Shown: in pieces, positions 17,749 through 26,661 of the stretch | Position numbering within the stretch: position 1 is the first letter of the stretch | Layout: every line of letters begins with the position of its first letter | NCBI RefSeq assembly: GCF_900156265.1 | Contig: NZ_FTNE01000012.1 | Location: 1 to 64,000 of the forward strand | Direction: 5' to 3' | Origin: Acidiphilium rubrum | Lineage (GTDB): Bacteria > Pseudomonadota > Alphaproteobacteria > Acetobacterales > Acetobacteraceae | DNA: 64,000 bases | Program-made: the position numbers and the translations under genes | The notes under the pieces: generated by a model | Seen by the model: only the letters and a program-made list of their open reading frames with translations | Database searches by the model: none | Told to the model about the DNA's origin: nothing

Positions 17749-18290
17749 GCCATTCCCACGCGGCGGGCCGTGGTCTAGGCTCCGGCAAAGATCGTAGTGA
17801 CGCGATGACACCCAGCTATGTCCAGGGATTGAGCGCGACGCCTCGGCTTGGCGTGACGATTGGGGCGGCGCTGGAGGCGGCGGCGCGGGCGCATCCGGCG
17901 CGGGATGCGTTGATCGCCTGCGCCGAGGGAGTGCGGCTGGATTATGCGGCGTTCGATGCGCAGGTTGATGCGTGCGCGGCCGGGCTGATTGCGTTGGGGC
18001 TTGAGCGGGGCGATCGGCTTGGTGTTGTTCAGGACGAACGACACCGCGGCGGCGGAGACGCCGGCGGTGTTCGCGACATCGCGCAGGGTGGGGCCGCGGG
18101 CGCGCTTCACCGGCCGATCAGACCTCGCCGCCGGCGACGGCGGCGCCGATCGAGCCAGCGGACCGGGCCGATGCCGCGCTTGAGCTCGCGGTTGAGATAC
18201 ATATTCTGCCACACGGTGAGATCTTCGACCAAAGCGCGATCCTGATACACCGTTTCGATACCGACCGCACGGGCCTCGGTCGGGGAGGCG
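17749..18290. pseudogene. Mosaic of duplicated gene fragments (acyl-CoA ligase, LacI, ABC ATPase)
   Basis: Three copied pieces are joined. 17749-18017 closely matches the upstream region and first about 70 codons of the acyl-CoA ligase at 20636-20904. 18018 to about 18146 matches 14521-14648 (start of the LacI gene and end of the ATPase gene). From there to 18290 it matches up to 15152 (middle of the ATPase gene), skipping about 350 bases, with a short GCGGCG shared at the junction. The pieces differ from their sources by scattered point changes. None makes a complete protein. The copy is a rearrangement scar, not an expressed gene. Confidence 0.85.
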
Positions 18291-18376
18291 GGATGCTCGT
18301 GGAGACATAGGATGGAGTCGGTCTTGTCCAGATCTTCCGGAACGTTTGTTGCGACGGGGACGCCGACGCTCTGCTT

Positions 18377-18545
18377 TCAGCCGACCGGCGCGCTTTCGTG
18401 GTAGATGTTCGAACGGTGCGGCAGATTAAGGGTGCCATAGAGCCGTGTGGCGAGGGCCTCCATGAAGGATGTTTCGAGCGAGGCCCGGCCGGAGCCATAC
18501 CGGTCCGTGGCATTGAGCGCTGTGTTGCAAGGGTCGCGCCCGATT
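18377..18545 (-). pseudogene. Fragment of a YdeP/FdhF-like molybdopterin oxidoreductase
   Basis: The minus strand reads DRYGSGRASLETSFMEALA and LYGTLNLPHRSNIYHESAP before a stop. This resembles the SGRAS..EA..L..LYGTNN.PDCSNMCHES segment of YdeP-type formate-dehydrogenase-like oxidoreductases. The cysteine positions are changed and no start or remaining domain is found. It appears to be a decayed remnant. Confidence 0.4.
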
Positions 18546-18760
18546 TCGTCGCATGCGGATTACCACGATACAGCCGTGTGAGGGTCGGTTGCGGGGGGCA
18601 GGGCAATCTCAAGGGATGTCGCGCGACTGGGCTAGACTCCTTGGTTTTGTCTCGGTGGATGGGGCAGTCGAGCTGTCCGATGTGTCGGGATTCTTTACAT
18701 TTTTGAATCTAATTGTTGCGAATAACTTTTAACCTATTGATTCAGATAGATAAATATTTT

Positions 18761-18775
18761 TGGCACGGTGTTTGC
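18761..18775 (+). promoter_or_regulatory. Sigma-54 type -24/-12 promoter of the PEP-CTERM gene
   Basis: TGGCAC, five bases, TTGC is an exact match to the RpoN consensus. It sits in an AT-rich stretch about 120 bases before the start codon. Farther upstream, TTGAATC (near 18704) and GATTCAG (near 18740) form an inverted pair that might bind an enhancer-binding protein. PEP-CTERM genes in other bacteria are known to be controlled by RpoN with the PrsK/PrsR two-component system. Confidence 0.7.
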
Positions 18776-18898
18776 TTTAAAAAAAGCGCTACAAAATTGG
18801 ACATTTAAAGAGCAATCTGCCGTGGTGGCGGACGCGAGGATTGGGTCGGCGGGGACCGCCTAACAGTTCTGATGTCCTTAGACGATGGAGACTTAACA

Positions 18899-19702
18899 AT
18901 GCGTATTGCGACGATTTTATTGGCGAGTGCTCTGGCGGCGGCGGGCTCTGCGGCGGTTGCCCATGCAGGCACCAATCTCGTTACGAACGGTGGGTTTGAA
19001 CAAACCTCCCCGTCGGTGACGACGAGCACTCAGTTCGGCACGGGTAAGTTGAACGGGTTTACCGCGTCTCAGTTCATCACGGGTTGGACCGGTAACAATG
19101 GCTATGAACTCTGGTTTCCAAGCGCCACGGCATCGACCACCCAGGATGCGTACTCGGAATGGGGTCAAGGGTCTAATTCTAATACTGGAGTTGAGAAGCT
19201 TTGGTCGGGCTCAGCTCCGACGGTGACGGCCTCGCCGGATGGCGGCGCGTTTATCGGTCTCGATGGCGATCCGACGAACGGCGTCAGCAGCAGCATCAGC
19301 CAGGCGATTTCGAATCTGGTATCGGGCAGCACCTATACCGTGTCCTTCGACTGGGCGGGCGCACAGCTTCAGAGCCGTACAGGCGCAACGACTGAGCAGC
19401 TGGCGGTTTCGTTCGGCGGTTCGACACAGAACACCAATGTTTTGAATAATGCGAGCAAGGGTTTCACCGGTTGGCAGACTGCGTCGTTCAACTTCGTCGC
19501 CAACGCAGCCAATGAGACGCTGTCGTTCCTGTCGATCGGGACGCCGACCGGCTACCCGCCGGTGGCGCTGCTCGATGGCGTTTCGGTGCAGAAAGTGGCC
19601 GTGCCGGAGCCTTCTTCGCTCGCGCTGCTTGGTGCGGGTCTGGTCGGGCTTGGTCTGGTGATCCGCCGCCGGCGTACGGCGCGGAAGTCCGACAAGGTCT
19701 GA
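18899..19702 (+). CDS. PEP-CTERM domain exported protein
   Basis: A 267-residue secreted protein. A signal peptide spans about residues 1-23 (AAAGSAAVAHA). The body starts NLVTNGGFEQ and is Ser/Thr/Gly-rich, like carbohydrate-binding beta-sandwich domains. The C-terminus is a sorting signal: VPEPSSLALLGAGLVGLGL with PEP at 236-238, a short membrane helix, then RRRR. Exosortase (EpsH/XrtA) cuts such tails, usually in exopolysaccharide-producing bacteria; it is not in the window. The ATG has GATGGAG 8 bases upstream; an upstream in-frame ATG would break the signal peptide. The body function is not known. Confidence 0.85.
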   Translation: MRIATILLASALAAAGSAAVAHAGTNLVTNGGFEQTSPSVTTSTQFGTGKLNGFTASQFITGWTGNNGYELWFPSATASTTQDAYSEWGQGSNSNTGVEKLWSGSAPTVTASPDGGAFIGLDGDPTNGVSSSISQAISNLVSGSTYTVSFDWAGAQLQSRTGATTEQLAVSFGGSTQNTNVLNNASKGFTGWQTASFNFVANAANETLSFLSIGTPTGYPPVALLDGVSVQKVAVPEPSSLALLGAGLVGLGLVIRRRRTARKSDKV

Positions 19703-19735
19703 GTCTGGACGACGATACCATCGTCTGGGGATACA

Positions 19736-19763
19736 ACCGCTCGGGCTTGACGGCCCGGGCGGT
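19736..19763 (+). terminator. Hairpin after the PEP-CTERM gene
   Basis: ACCGCTCGGGC and GCCCGGGCGGT pair around TTGACG with one mismatch, shortly after the stop codon. A T-run is lacking, so termination would be weak. It may partly isolate the sterol-desaturase-family gene downstream. Confidence 0.4.
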
Positions 19764-19793
19764 TGCTTCACGTTGGGCTTGGGGGGGTTTGCA

Positions 19794-20597
19794 ATGCAAG
19801 CATTTATTCTTGAAGCACTTCGGCTGACGGTCTGGCTCGTGTTGCTGGCGGCGATTTTCGTGCCGCTCGAACGGTTGGTCGCGGTGCGGCCGCAGCGGGT
19901 GTTTCGCAAGCAGATTGCGATCGACCTGGCGTATTACGTGATGAACTCCGTATTGATCGGGGTGGTTCTCGCGGTACCGCTTTCATTGCTTGGGGCCGCT
20001 GTTCATAATCTGATGCCCGGTGGGTTTCTGGCCGCGGTTGCGGGTCTGCCGGTTGGTGTTCGGCTGGGCTTATCGGTGCTGCTGGCCGAGACGGGGTTTT
20101 ACTGGGGGCATCGGTGGTCGCACGAGGTGCCGCTGCTCTGGCGGTTTCATGCTGTGCACCATAGTGCCGAGGAAGTTGATTTTCTGAGCAATACCCGGGC
20201 GCATCCGGTCGACATGGTATTGACCCGGCTGTGCGGGTTCGTTCCGGTATTCGCGTTGGGGCTCGCGCAAGGGCCGGCGCTACCGGCGGTGGTTGTCGTG
20301 ATCGGGACGATGTGGGGCTTTTTCGTGCATGCCAATGTGCGTTGGCGGTTCGGGTTTCTGGAGTCGGTTGTTGCAACGCCGTTTTTTCACCGGTGGCATC
20401 ATACCAACGACGCCTGGCGTGACCGAAACTACGCCGCGATGCTGCCGGTGCTCGACCGGGTGTTCGGCACGTTTCATCTGCCGGCGGCTTGGCCGACCGA
20501 ATACGGCATCGACACGCAGATGCCGGCCACGTTAGGTGGCCAGTTGATGAGCCCGCTTGGTCCGCGCGGGCCGAGCGTCATGACCGTCCGCGAGTAG
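19794..20597 (+). CDS. Sterol desaturase / fatty acid hydroxylase family protein
   Basis: A 267-residue membrane protein with about four hydrophobic segments and the histidine boxes of the di-iron membrane oxygenase family. His106..His110 are in HRWSHE, His119..His122-His123 in HAVHH and His199..His202-His203 in HRWHH, with an extra conserved His137 in NTRAHP. Such proteins hydroxylate or desaturate lipids, sterols or carotenoids using oxygen. The substrate is not evident. The ATG at 19794 follows a G-rich stretch; a TTG seven codons earlier is less likely. Confidence 0.85.
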   Translation: MQAFILEALRLTVWLVLLAAIFVPLERLVAVRPQRVFRKQIAIDLAYYVMNSVLIGVVLAVPLSLLGAAVHNLMPGGFLAAVAGLPVGVRLGLSVLLAETGFYWGHRWSHEVPLLWRFHAVHHSAEEVDFLSNTRAHPVDMVLTRLCGFVPVFALGLAQGPALPAVVVVIGTMWGFFVHANVRWRFGFLESVVATPFFHRWHHTNDAWRDRNYAAMLPVLDRVFGTFHLPAAWPTEYGIDTQMPATLGGQLMSPLGPRGPSVMTVRE

Positions 20598-20691
20598 GGT
20601 CGTGCCGCAGCACGGGTGAAACGCCCCGCGCGATCGCCATTCCCACGCGGCGATCCGTGGTCTAGGCTCCGGCAAAAATCGGAGTGACGCG

Positions 20692-22332
20692 ATGACGCCA
20701 AGCTATGTCCAGGGGTTGAGCGCGACGCCGCGGCTTGGCGTGACGATTGGGGCGGCGCTGGAGGCGGCGGCGCGGGCGCATCCGGCGCGGGATGCGTTGA
20801 TCGCCTGCGCCGAGGGTGTGCGGCTGGATTATGCGGCGTTCGATGCGCAGGTTGATGCGTGCGCGGCCGGGTTGATTGCGTTGGGGCTTGAGCGGGGCGA
20901 TCGGGTCGGGATTTTTTCGCCGAACAATGTTGCCTGGGCGGTGCTGCAATTTGCCTCGGCCAAGGCGGGGTTGATCCTGGTTACGGTCAATCCGGCGTAT
21001 CGGGTTTCCGAGCTGGAATTCGCCTTGAATGCCGTGCAGTGCAAGGCGCTGGTGTTGGCGCGGCGGTTCAAGAGCAGCGATTACGTTGCGATGCTGGAGA
21101 GTATTCCGCCGGCGCGGCTTGCGCATCTGCGCTGGCGGATCGTGATCGGCGATGGGCCGGCGCCGGCGGGGATGATGCGGTTCGACGATGTTGCCGCCGG
21201 GGCGACCGATGCGGCGCGGACAACGCTTGCCCGTTTGCGCCTGGATTTGCAGTTTGATGATCCGATCAACATTCAGTTCACCTCGGGGACGACCGGCGCG
21301 CCGAAGGGGGCGACGTTGTCGCACAACAATGTGTTGAACAACGGGTTTTTCGTGGGCGAGGGGATCGGGCTGCGGGCTGGGGACCGGATTTGTATTCCGG
21401 TGCCGCTGTATCATTGTTTCGGCATGGTGATGGGTAATCTCGCGGCGGTGACGCACGGGGCGGCGATGATCTATCCCGGTGAGGGGTTCGATCCGCGCGC
21501 GACGCTGGCGGCGGTAAGCGATGAGCGATGCACGCATCTGTATGGCGTGCCGACCATGTTCATTGCGGAGTTGGAGCATCCTGCGTTTGGCGAATTCGAC
21601 CTGTCATCGCTGCGGGGTGGCATTATGGCCGGGACGTCCTGCCCGATCGAGGTGATGCGGCGGGTGATGGAGCGGATGCATATGCCCGAGATTACCATTT
21701 GCTATGGCATGACCGAGACATCACCGGTGAGTTTTCAGTCGGCGGTGGATGATACGGCAGAGCGGCGGGTGGCGACGGTGGGGCGGATTCATCCGCATCT
21801 GGAGGTCAAGATTATCGATCCGGAGGGGCGGATCGTGCCGGTGGGTGAGCGGGGCGAGATTTGCACGCGCGGGTATTCGGTGATGCTCGGGTACTGGGAT
21901 CAGGCGGAGAAGACCCGCGAGGTGATTGATCAGGCGGGGTGGATGCATACCGGCGATCTCGGCGTGATCGATGCCGAGGGGTATTGCACCATCGTGGGGC
22001 GCAGCAAGGATATCGTGATCCGGGGTGGCGAAAACATTTATCCGCGCGAGGTCGAGGAGTTTTTGTTCCGTCATCCGAAAGTGGCCGGGGCCTCGGTGTT
22101 CGCGGTGCCGGATGCGCGGTTCGGCGAGGTGCCGTGCGCATGGATTCAGCCGGCGGCGGGCGAGAGCGTGACGGCGGAGGAGATCGTGGCGTTCTGCGAG
22201 GGGCAGATCGCGCATTACAAGATTCCGCGCCATATCCGCATCGTCGAGGGGTTTCCGATGACGGTGACCGGCAAGATCCAGAAATTCATCATGCGGGATA
22301 TCATGGTCGCGGAACTGGGGATCGCGGGCTGA
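20692..22332 (+). CDS. Acyl-CoA synthetase (AMP-forming, fatty acid type)
   Basis: A 546-residue adenylating enzyme that activates a carboxylic acid, probably a medium or long fatty acid, to its CoA ester. The P-loop-like [15 protein letters not shown] starts at residue 197; [23 protein letters not shown] and the catalytic-Lys tail [10 protein letters not shown] are all present. It most resembles the ACSF2-type branch. Its first 70 codons and 5' flank are duplicated in the mosaic at 17.7-18.0 kb. It is convergent with panE and stands alone. Confidence 0.9.
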   Translation: MTPSYVQGLSATPRLGVTIGAALEAAARAHPARDALIACAEGVRLDYAAFDAQVDACAAGLIALGLERGDRVGIFSPNNVAWAVLQFASAKAGLILVTVNPAYRVSELEFALNAVQCKALVLARRFKSSDYVAMLESIPPARLAHLRWRIVIGDGPAPAGMMRFDDVAAGATDAARTTLARLRLDLQFDDPINIQFTSGTTGAPKGATLSHNNVLNNGFFVGEGIGLRAGDRICIPVPLYHCFGMVMGNLAAVTHGAAMIYPGEGFDPRATLAAVSDERCTHLYGVPTMFIAELEHPAFGEFDLSSLRGGIMAGTSCPIEVMRRVMERMHMPEITICYGMTETSPVSFQSAVDDTAERRVATVGRIHPHLEVKIIDPEGRIVPVGERGEICTRGYSVMLGYWDQAEKTREVIDQAGWMHTGDLGVIDAEGYCTIVGRSKDIVIRGGENIYPREVEEFLFRHPKVAGASVFAVPDARFGEVPCAWIQPAAGESVTAEEIVAFCEGQIAHYKIPRHIRIVEGFPMTVTGKIQKFIMRDIMVAELGIAG

Positions 22333-22344
22333 TCGAGGTCCGAA

Positions 22345-23307
22345 CTAACGCTGCGCGCGTTGGCGGGTGAGGGCGAGGATGGTTGTGCTGATCGGGACCG
22401 GGATTCCGACCCAGCCCGCGATTTCGACGACGGCGCCGAGCAGGGCCTCGATTTCGATCGGGCGGCCGCGTTCGAGGTCTTGCAGCATCGAGGTTTTATG
22501 GGCGCCGACGTCGGCGGCGCCGGCGATTCGCTTGTTAAGATCGATGCTGAAGCGGGCACCGAGCGCTTCGGCGACGGCCTGGCCTTCGGCCATCATGGCG
22601 CGGGCCACGGCGCTGGTGCCGGGGTCGGCGGTGATGCGGTCGAGCGTGGCGCCGGTGAGGGCGCTGATCGGGTTGAACGCCATGTTGCCCCAGAGCTTGA
22701 CCCAGATATCGTCGCGGATGCGCGGGCGGAGCGGTGCTTTCAGCCCGGCGGCGATCAGGGCGCGGCTGATGGTCTCGGCGCGGTCGGTGCGCGTGCCATC
22801 GGGTTCGCCGAGCACGAAGCGGTCGCCGTAGGTGTGGTTGATCACGCCGGGTTCGAGGATTTCGGCGGCGGGGTAGACCACGCAGCCGAGCGTCTGGCCG
22901 GGCGGCAGCGCCTCGGTGACGGCGCCGGTGGGATCGACCGCGGTGATCCGGCGATCGGTGAAGGGGGCGGGCAGGCCGTGGGTGTACCACCAGGGCACGC
23001 CGTTGATGGCGGCGATGATGGTGGTGGCGGGGCCGATCAGGGGGCGGAGTTGCGGCAGGGCGGGTTCGATGCCCTGGGCTTTCAGCGTGATCAGCACGTA
23101 GTCCTGCGGCCCGAGGTCCGCCGCGTCGGCGACGCGGGGGCGGGTCGTGATGCGTTCACCGCCGGAGAGCAGGATCAGGCCGTTCGCCTCGATGGCGGCG
23201 CGATGGGGACCGCGCGCGACGATCGAGACATCGGTGCCGGCGGCTTGAAGCCGGGCTGCGACCAGGCCGCCGATGGCGCCCGCCCCGAAGACGCAGATCC
23301 GGCTCAT
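22345..23307 (-). CDS. panE: 2-dehydropantoate 2-reductase
   Basis: A 320-residue NADPH-dependent reductase of the PanE/ApbA family, which makes pantoate for coenzyme A. The N-terminal GAGAIGG at residues 8-14 binds the cofactor. Catalytic-region motifs LKAQGIEPAL, GNMAFNPISALTG (with Asn and Lys of the family nearby, VKLWGN) and RPIEIEALLG are visible. Its ATG overlaps the stop of the upstream ligase by four bases. Because family members outside CoA synthesis exist and the partner is an acyl-CoA ligase, a catabolic 2-oxoacid role is possible. Confidence 0.82.
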   Translation of the reverse strand: MSRICVFGAGAIGGLVAARLQAAGTDVSIVARGPHRAAIEANGLILLSGGERITTRPRVADAADLGPQDYVLITLKAQGIEPALPQLRPLIGPATTIIAAINGVPWWYTHGLPAPFTDRRITAVDPTGAVTEALPPGQTLGCVVYPAAEILEPGVINHTYGDRFVLGEPDGTRTDRAETISRALIAAGLKAPLRPRIRDDIWVKLWGNMAFNPISALTGATLDRITADPGTSAVARAMMAEGQAVAEALGARFSIDLNKRIAGAADVGAHKTSMLQDLERGRPIEIEALLGAVVEIAGWVGIPVPISTTILALTRQRAQR

Positions 23308-24821
23308 GCGGTGACGAGCCCGAGGCGCTGGGCGAGGCCGATGCGCTGGACCTTGCCGGTGGCGCCTTTGGGGATGGCATCCATGATCAGGATCTGGCGG
23401 GGCACTTTGAACGGTGCGAGGCGGGCGGCGGCGAAATCGCGGACGTCCTGCGCGGTGAGGGAGCTGCCGGGTCGCGGCACCACGATGGCGGCGACCTCCT
23501 CGCCGAGTTTGGCGTGGGGCACGGCGAAGGTGCAGGCTTCGGCGACGCCTGGATGATCGAGGAGGGCGACGTCGACTTCGAGTGGGCTGATTTTTTCGCC
23601 GCCGCGGTTGATCATTTCCTTGAGCCGGCCGGTGAGGTGCAGATAGCCATCGGCATCGAGGCGGCCTTCATCGCCGGTGCGGAACCAGCCGTTGGTGAAG
23701 GCGCGCGCGGTGGCTTCGGGGTTGCCGGCGTAGCCCAGGGTGACGTTGGGGCCACGGATGACGACTTCACCGGTGGCACCTTGGTCGAGCAGGGTGCCGG
23801 CGTCGTTCATGATGGCGATTTCGGGGCCGGCGGGCAGGCCGACCGAGCCGGGCTTGCGGGGGCGTGGCGGCAGCGGGTTCGCGGCCATCTGGTGGGCGGC
23901 CTCGGTCATGCCGTAGGCCTCGATCACCGGGGCGGCGAATACATCTTCCAGTTCGGTCATGACCTGCGGCGGCAGCGAGGCGGAGGAGGAGCGGATGAAG
24001 CGCAGGCGGGCGGCGCGCATGGCGGCGGGCTCGCCGCGCACGCGCATCAGGATGGCCTGGTGCATGGTCGGGACGGCGGTGTACCAGCTGGGTTGGACTT
24101 CGTGCAGCCAGGTCGCGAAGCGGAAGGCGTTGAAGCCGGGGGTGCAGCAGACGCGCGCGCCGGCGGCGAGGGAGGCGAGCGTTGCAGCGACCAGGCCGTG
24201 GATGTGGAACAGCGGCATCACGTTCAGGCAGGTATCGTCGGCGGTGAGGGCGAGGCTGGTGGCGATGTGATGGGCGGATGCGGAGAGGTTGCGGCCGGTG
24301 AGCGGCACGATTTTCGGCCGTGCGGTGGTGCCGGAGGTGTGGAGGACCAGGGCCTCATCGTCCGGTTCGGCGGGGCCGGGACGGGACGGCGGGGTTTGGG
24401 GCAGGCTTGTGCAATCGAGCGTGAAGGCGCCGGCCGGGGCGGTTTCGGTGAGTTCGATCAATGGGATGGCGAGCCGGGACGCGACGGTGCGGACCGGCGA
24501 TGCGGTGCCGGCCGCCACGATGACCGCGCGCGGGCGGAGATCGTCGAGGTAGAATTCGAACTCCGCCTCGGTATAGGCCGGGTTGAGCGGGGCGGCGGCG
24601 GCCATGGCGGCGATGGCGATGAAGGCGGTGGCGGCTGCCGGGCCGTTGGGCAGCACGATCGCGACGCGGTCGCCCCGGCCGATGCCGTGGGTGTTGAGCG
24701 TGGCGCATGTTGTGCGGACCAGCGTGGCGAGGCCGGGGCCGTCAAGCCAGGGCTGGCCCGGCGCGCCGACCGTGGCCGGGCCGGTGTGGCTGGTTGCAAG
24801 ATGGTGGATTGTTTCGCTCAT
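23304..24821 (-). CDS. AMP-dependent acyl-CoA ligase (oxalate-CoA ligase-like)
   Basis: A 505-residue adenylate-forming enzyme. Motifs are LHTSGTTARPKIVPLTGRN, YGMTEAAHQMAANP, GWFRTGDEGRLD and the C-terminal PKGATGKVQR with the catalytic Lys. The MTEAAHQMASNPLPP-like stretch is typical of the Pcs60/AAE3 group, which makes oxalyl-CoA. The start is set at the ATG giving MSETIHH, preceded by GGAGAC; an ATG seven codons farther up lacks this site. It is translationally coupled to panE. Confidence 0.85.
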   Translation of the reverse strand: MSETIHHLATSHTGPATVGAPGQPWLDGPGLATLVRTTCATLNTHGIGRGDRVAIVLPNGPAAATAFIAIAAMAAAAPLNPAYTEAEFEFYLDDLRPRAVIVAAGTASPVRTVASRLAIPLIELTETAPAGAFTLDCTSLPQTPPSRPGPAEPDDEALVLHTSGTTARPKIVPLTGRNLSASAHHIATSLALTADDTCLNVMPLFHIHGLVAATLASLAAGARVCCTPGFNAFRFATWLHEVQPSWYTAVPTMHQAILMRVRGEPAAMRAARLRFIRSSSASLPPQVMTELEDVFAAPVIEAYGMTEAAHQMAANPLPPRPRKPGSVGLPAGPEIAIMNDAGTLLDQGATGEVVIRGPNVTLGYAGNPEATARAFTNGWFRTGDEGRLDADGYLHLTGRLKEMINRGGEKISPLEVDVALLDHPGVAEACTFAVPHAKLGEEVAAIVVPRPGSSLTAQDVRDFAAARLAPFKVPRQILIMDAIPKGATGKVQRIGLAQRLGLVTA

Positions 24822-25141
24822 GTGCCGTCTCCTCGGGACCATGTCTCGCGCGGTTCGATCGGGGCGGCAAGGGCGGGCGATCCTTGCGATACGGCAATGT
24901 GACGTTTGTCACATCCAGGTGGACCGCAATCGCGTAGTCACGCCTGCATGGTATTTGTCGTTAGCCAGATGTGGGACGTTCGATGAACCCGATCGTCGTC
25001 TTCGCCGCAAGGCCGCGGCTATGATGCTTGTGGGATGCGCACGTCTCTTGATTTCGTGTTTTCGGGCTCCCTCTGTTACCGTCACTGGCGCGTTTGACAT
25101 CCGTCCCGCCGAAATCAGAATAACCGCAAGAGGAACCGACC
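24822..25141. other. Divergent intergenic region with one promoter-like site
   Basis: About 320 bases separate the ligase (minus strand) and the hypothetical gene (plus strand). TTGACA at 25094-25099 and AGAATA at 25117-25122, spaced 17 bases, would drive the + strand gene with a very short leader. No repeat, RNA gene or other open frame with support was found. Confidence 0.4.
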
Positions 25142-25675
25142 GTGCTGCTGACCTATACTGATACCAATGTTGTCAGATTTCCGCGGGAGTTGCGCTGCTT
25201 CGATCTTGATGCGCTGATTGCGGTGGAGCCGGATATCATGCAGGCGGATCAGCTATCGGAGCGGTATGAGCTTGATATTCTACCGTTCGACCTGATCGAT
25301 GTGGCGGAGACCGAGGCGCGGGAGCGGATTGCCGCGTTGAATGCGGCGGACGCGGCTGCGTTTCAGGCAACGTTGCGCCGGATGAGCGCGCAAGCATTTG
25401 CCCGGGCGATTGAGCTATGTATCCATGCGAAGAAGGTCGATGCGCGTGCCCGGCGCCTGCGGCGGCAGGCCGATGCGGCGAAGCCGGCCGAGTTCGGGTT
25501 CCTTAACGTCTGTGCCGAGGATGCCGAGCGTACCGCCGCGATCGCGACGCTTGCTGCGCTGACCGAAGCGCACCGTGCCCGGGGCATCGATGCCGCGGTG
25601 TCGTTGAAGTTGCAGGGTTGTGATCGGTTCTTTCCGTTCGGGCTGGTGACGCTGCCGGCTGGCAAGCGGGGCTGA
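25142..25675 (+). CDS. Hypothetical protein
   Basis: A 177-residue soluble protein that I do not recognise. It starts at GTG with AAGAGGA about 8 bases upstream. The middle part is helical and Ala/Arg/Glu-rich (VAETEARERIAALNAADAAA, then RARRLRRQADAA). The last third returns to a mixed pattern with KLQGCDRFFPFGLVTLP. No signal peptide, membrane segment or catalytic motif is seen. It is a lone gene ending about 25 bases before the 3' end of the tRNA on the other strand. Confidence 0.6.
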   Translation: MLLTYTDTNVVRFPRELRCFDLDALIAVEPDIMQADQLSERYELDILPFDLIDVAETEARERIAALNAADAAAFQATLRRMSAQAFARAIELCIHAKKVDARARRLRRQADAAKPAEFGFLNVCAEDAERTAAIATLAALTEAHRARGIDAAVSLKLQGCDRFFPFGLVTLPAGKRG

Positions 25676-25700
25676 GCCGGTTGGCTGTGCGCTGATTGCG

Positions 25701-25777
25701 TGGTGCGCCGGGCAGGACTTGAACCCGCAACCAAACCGTTATGAGCGGTCCGCTCTAACCAGTTGAGCTACCGGCGC
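25701..25777 (-). tRNA. tRNA-Ile (anticodon CAU, lysidine type)
   Basis: All arms fold: acceptor GCGCCGG/CCGGCGC, D-arm TAGCTCAACTGGTTAGAG, anticodon stem GACCG/CGGTT around CTCATAA, and T-arm GCGGGTTCAAGTCCTGC. The 3' CCA is encoded. CAU could mean methionine, but the variable-loop run TTGGTTG is the form found in the minor Ile tRNA read as AUA after TilS modification. A Met identity is the alternative. Confidence 0.85.
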
Positions 25778-25883
25778 ACACCGGGCCTGTATGAGCAAGC
25801 CGCTCGGTCTGGGCAAGGGGGGCGATTGGCAATGGCGGGCTGGGCTTGTATGAGGCGCGCGGGATTAGCAGGAGAGTTTTTCC

Positions 25884-26408
25884 ATGGATGTGAGCAAGCT
25901 TTCGGCCGGCAAGGCACCGCCGTCGGATATTCATGTAGTGATCGAGATCCCGCAGGGGTCGGCGGTGAAATATGAGGTCGACAAGGACAGCGGGGCGATC
26001 ATGGTCGATCGGTTTCTGTTCACGCCGATGGCCTATCCGGCGGCTTACGGGTTCATCCCGGGCACGCTGGCCGATGACGGCGACCCGGCGGATGCGCTGG
26101 TGCTGACGCCGGCGGCCGTGGTGCCGGGCGCGGTGATCCGGGCGCGGCCGATCGGGGTGCTGCGGATGGAAGATGAGGCCGGGATGGATGAAAAGATCGT
26201 CTGTGTGCCGCATGACAAGATCCATCCGCAGTGGAGCGACATCAACGAGGTTTCACAATTGCCGGCGATTACGCGCGACGCGATCGAGCATTTTTTCACC
26301 CATTACAAGGACCTCGAGAAGGGGAAATGGGTAAAGGTGACCGGTTGGGAGGGTCGTGCGGCGGCCGAGGCGGCGATTGCCGGGAGTTTGGCGCGGTATA
26401 AGGGTTAG
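25884..26408 (+). CDS. ppa: Inorganic pyrophosphatase
   Basis: A 174-residue family I soluble pyrophosphatase, which hydrolyses PPi to drive biosynthesis. [18 protein letters not shown] and the metal-binding [10 protein letters not shown] (Asp65, Asp67 and Asp70) are in place, as is [10 protein letters not shown] near the C-terminus. Length is standard for bacterial hexameric enzymes. The gene ends just before a palindromic repeat element that probably serves as its terminator. Confidence 0.96.
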   Translation: MDVSKLSAGKAPPSDIHVVIEIPQGSAVKYEVDKDSGAIMVDRFLFTPMAYPAAYGFIPGTLADDGDPADALVLTPAAVVPGAVIRARPIGVLRMEDEAGMDEKIVCVPHDKIHPQWSDINEVSQLPAITRDAIEHFFTHYKDLEKGKWVKVTGWEGRAAAEAAIAGSLARYKG

Positions 26409-26415
26409 GTTAGGG

Positions 26416-26535
26416 CTTCTTTTTTTTGCAAAAAAGAAGAAAAAGCGTTTATTCGTAGGGTCGTGCTGGTGAAACCGCCCACGGCCCAGATTAAAAAAGT
26501 TTTTTGCTGCTTTTTTACAAAAAAGCAGTGCTCCT
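26416..26535. repeat. 120-bp element with A/T-hairpin inverted ends, copy A
   Basis: The left end CTTCTTTTTTTTGCAAAAAA and the right end GCTGCTTTTTTACAAAAAAG are each small hairpins and together form imperfect inverted ends around about 60 bases. Copies B (27530) and C (50747) share the ends but not the centre. It follows ppa and could terminate transcription both ways. Confidence 0.8.
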
Positions 26536-26661
26536 TTTGGCGGCCTAGCCTTAGGAGACTGCGCTAGCAAACCGTTGCCGATATGATCTTGAGTCTGACC
26601 AGACCGATCATCATGTGCTTCGCTTCGAACGGAGTGAAACGCATGATGATTGGGGTTTGTT

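Noticed and set aside
17775-18612. Open frames covering the mosaic on both strands
   Set aside because: They cross junctions of fragments from different genes and do not keep one protein family along their length.
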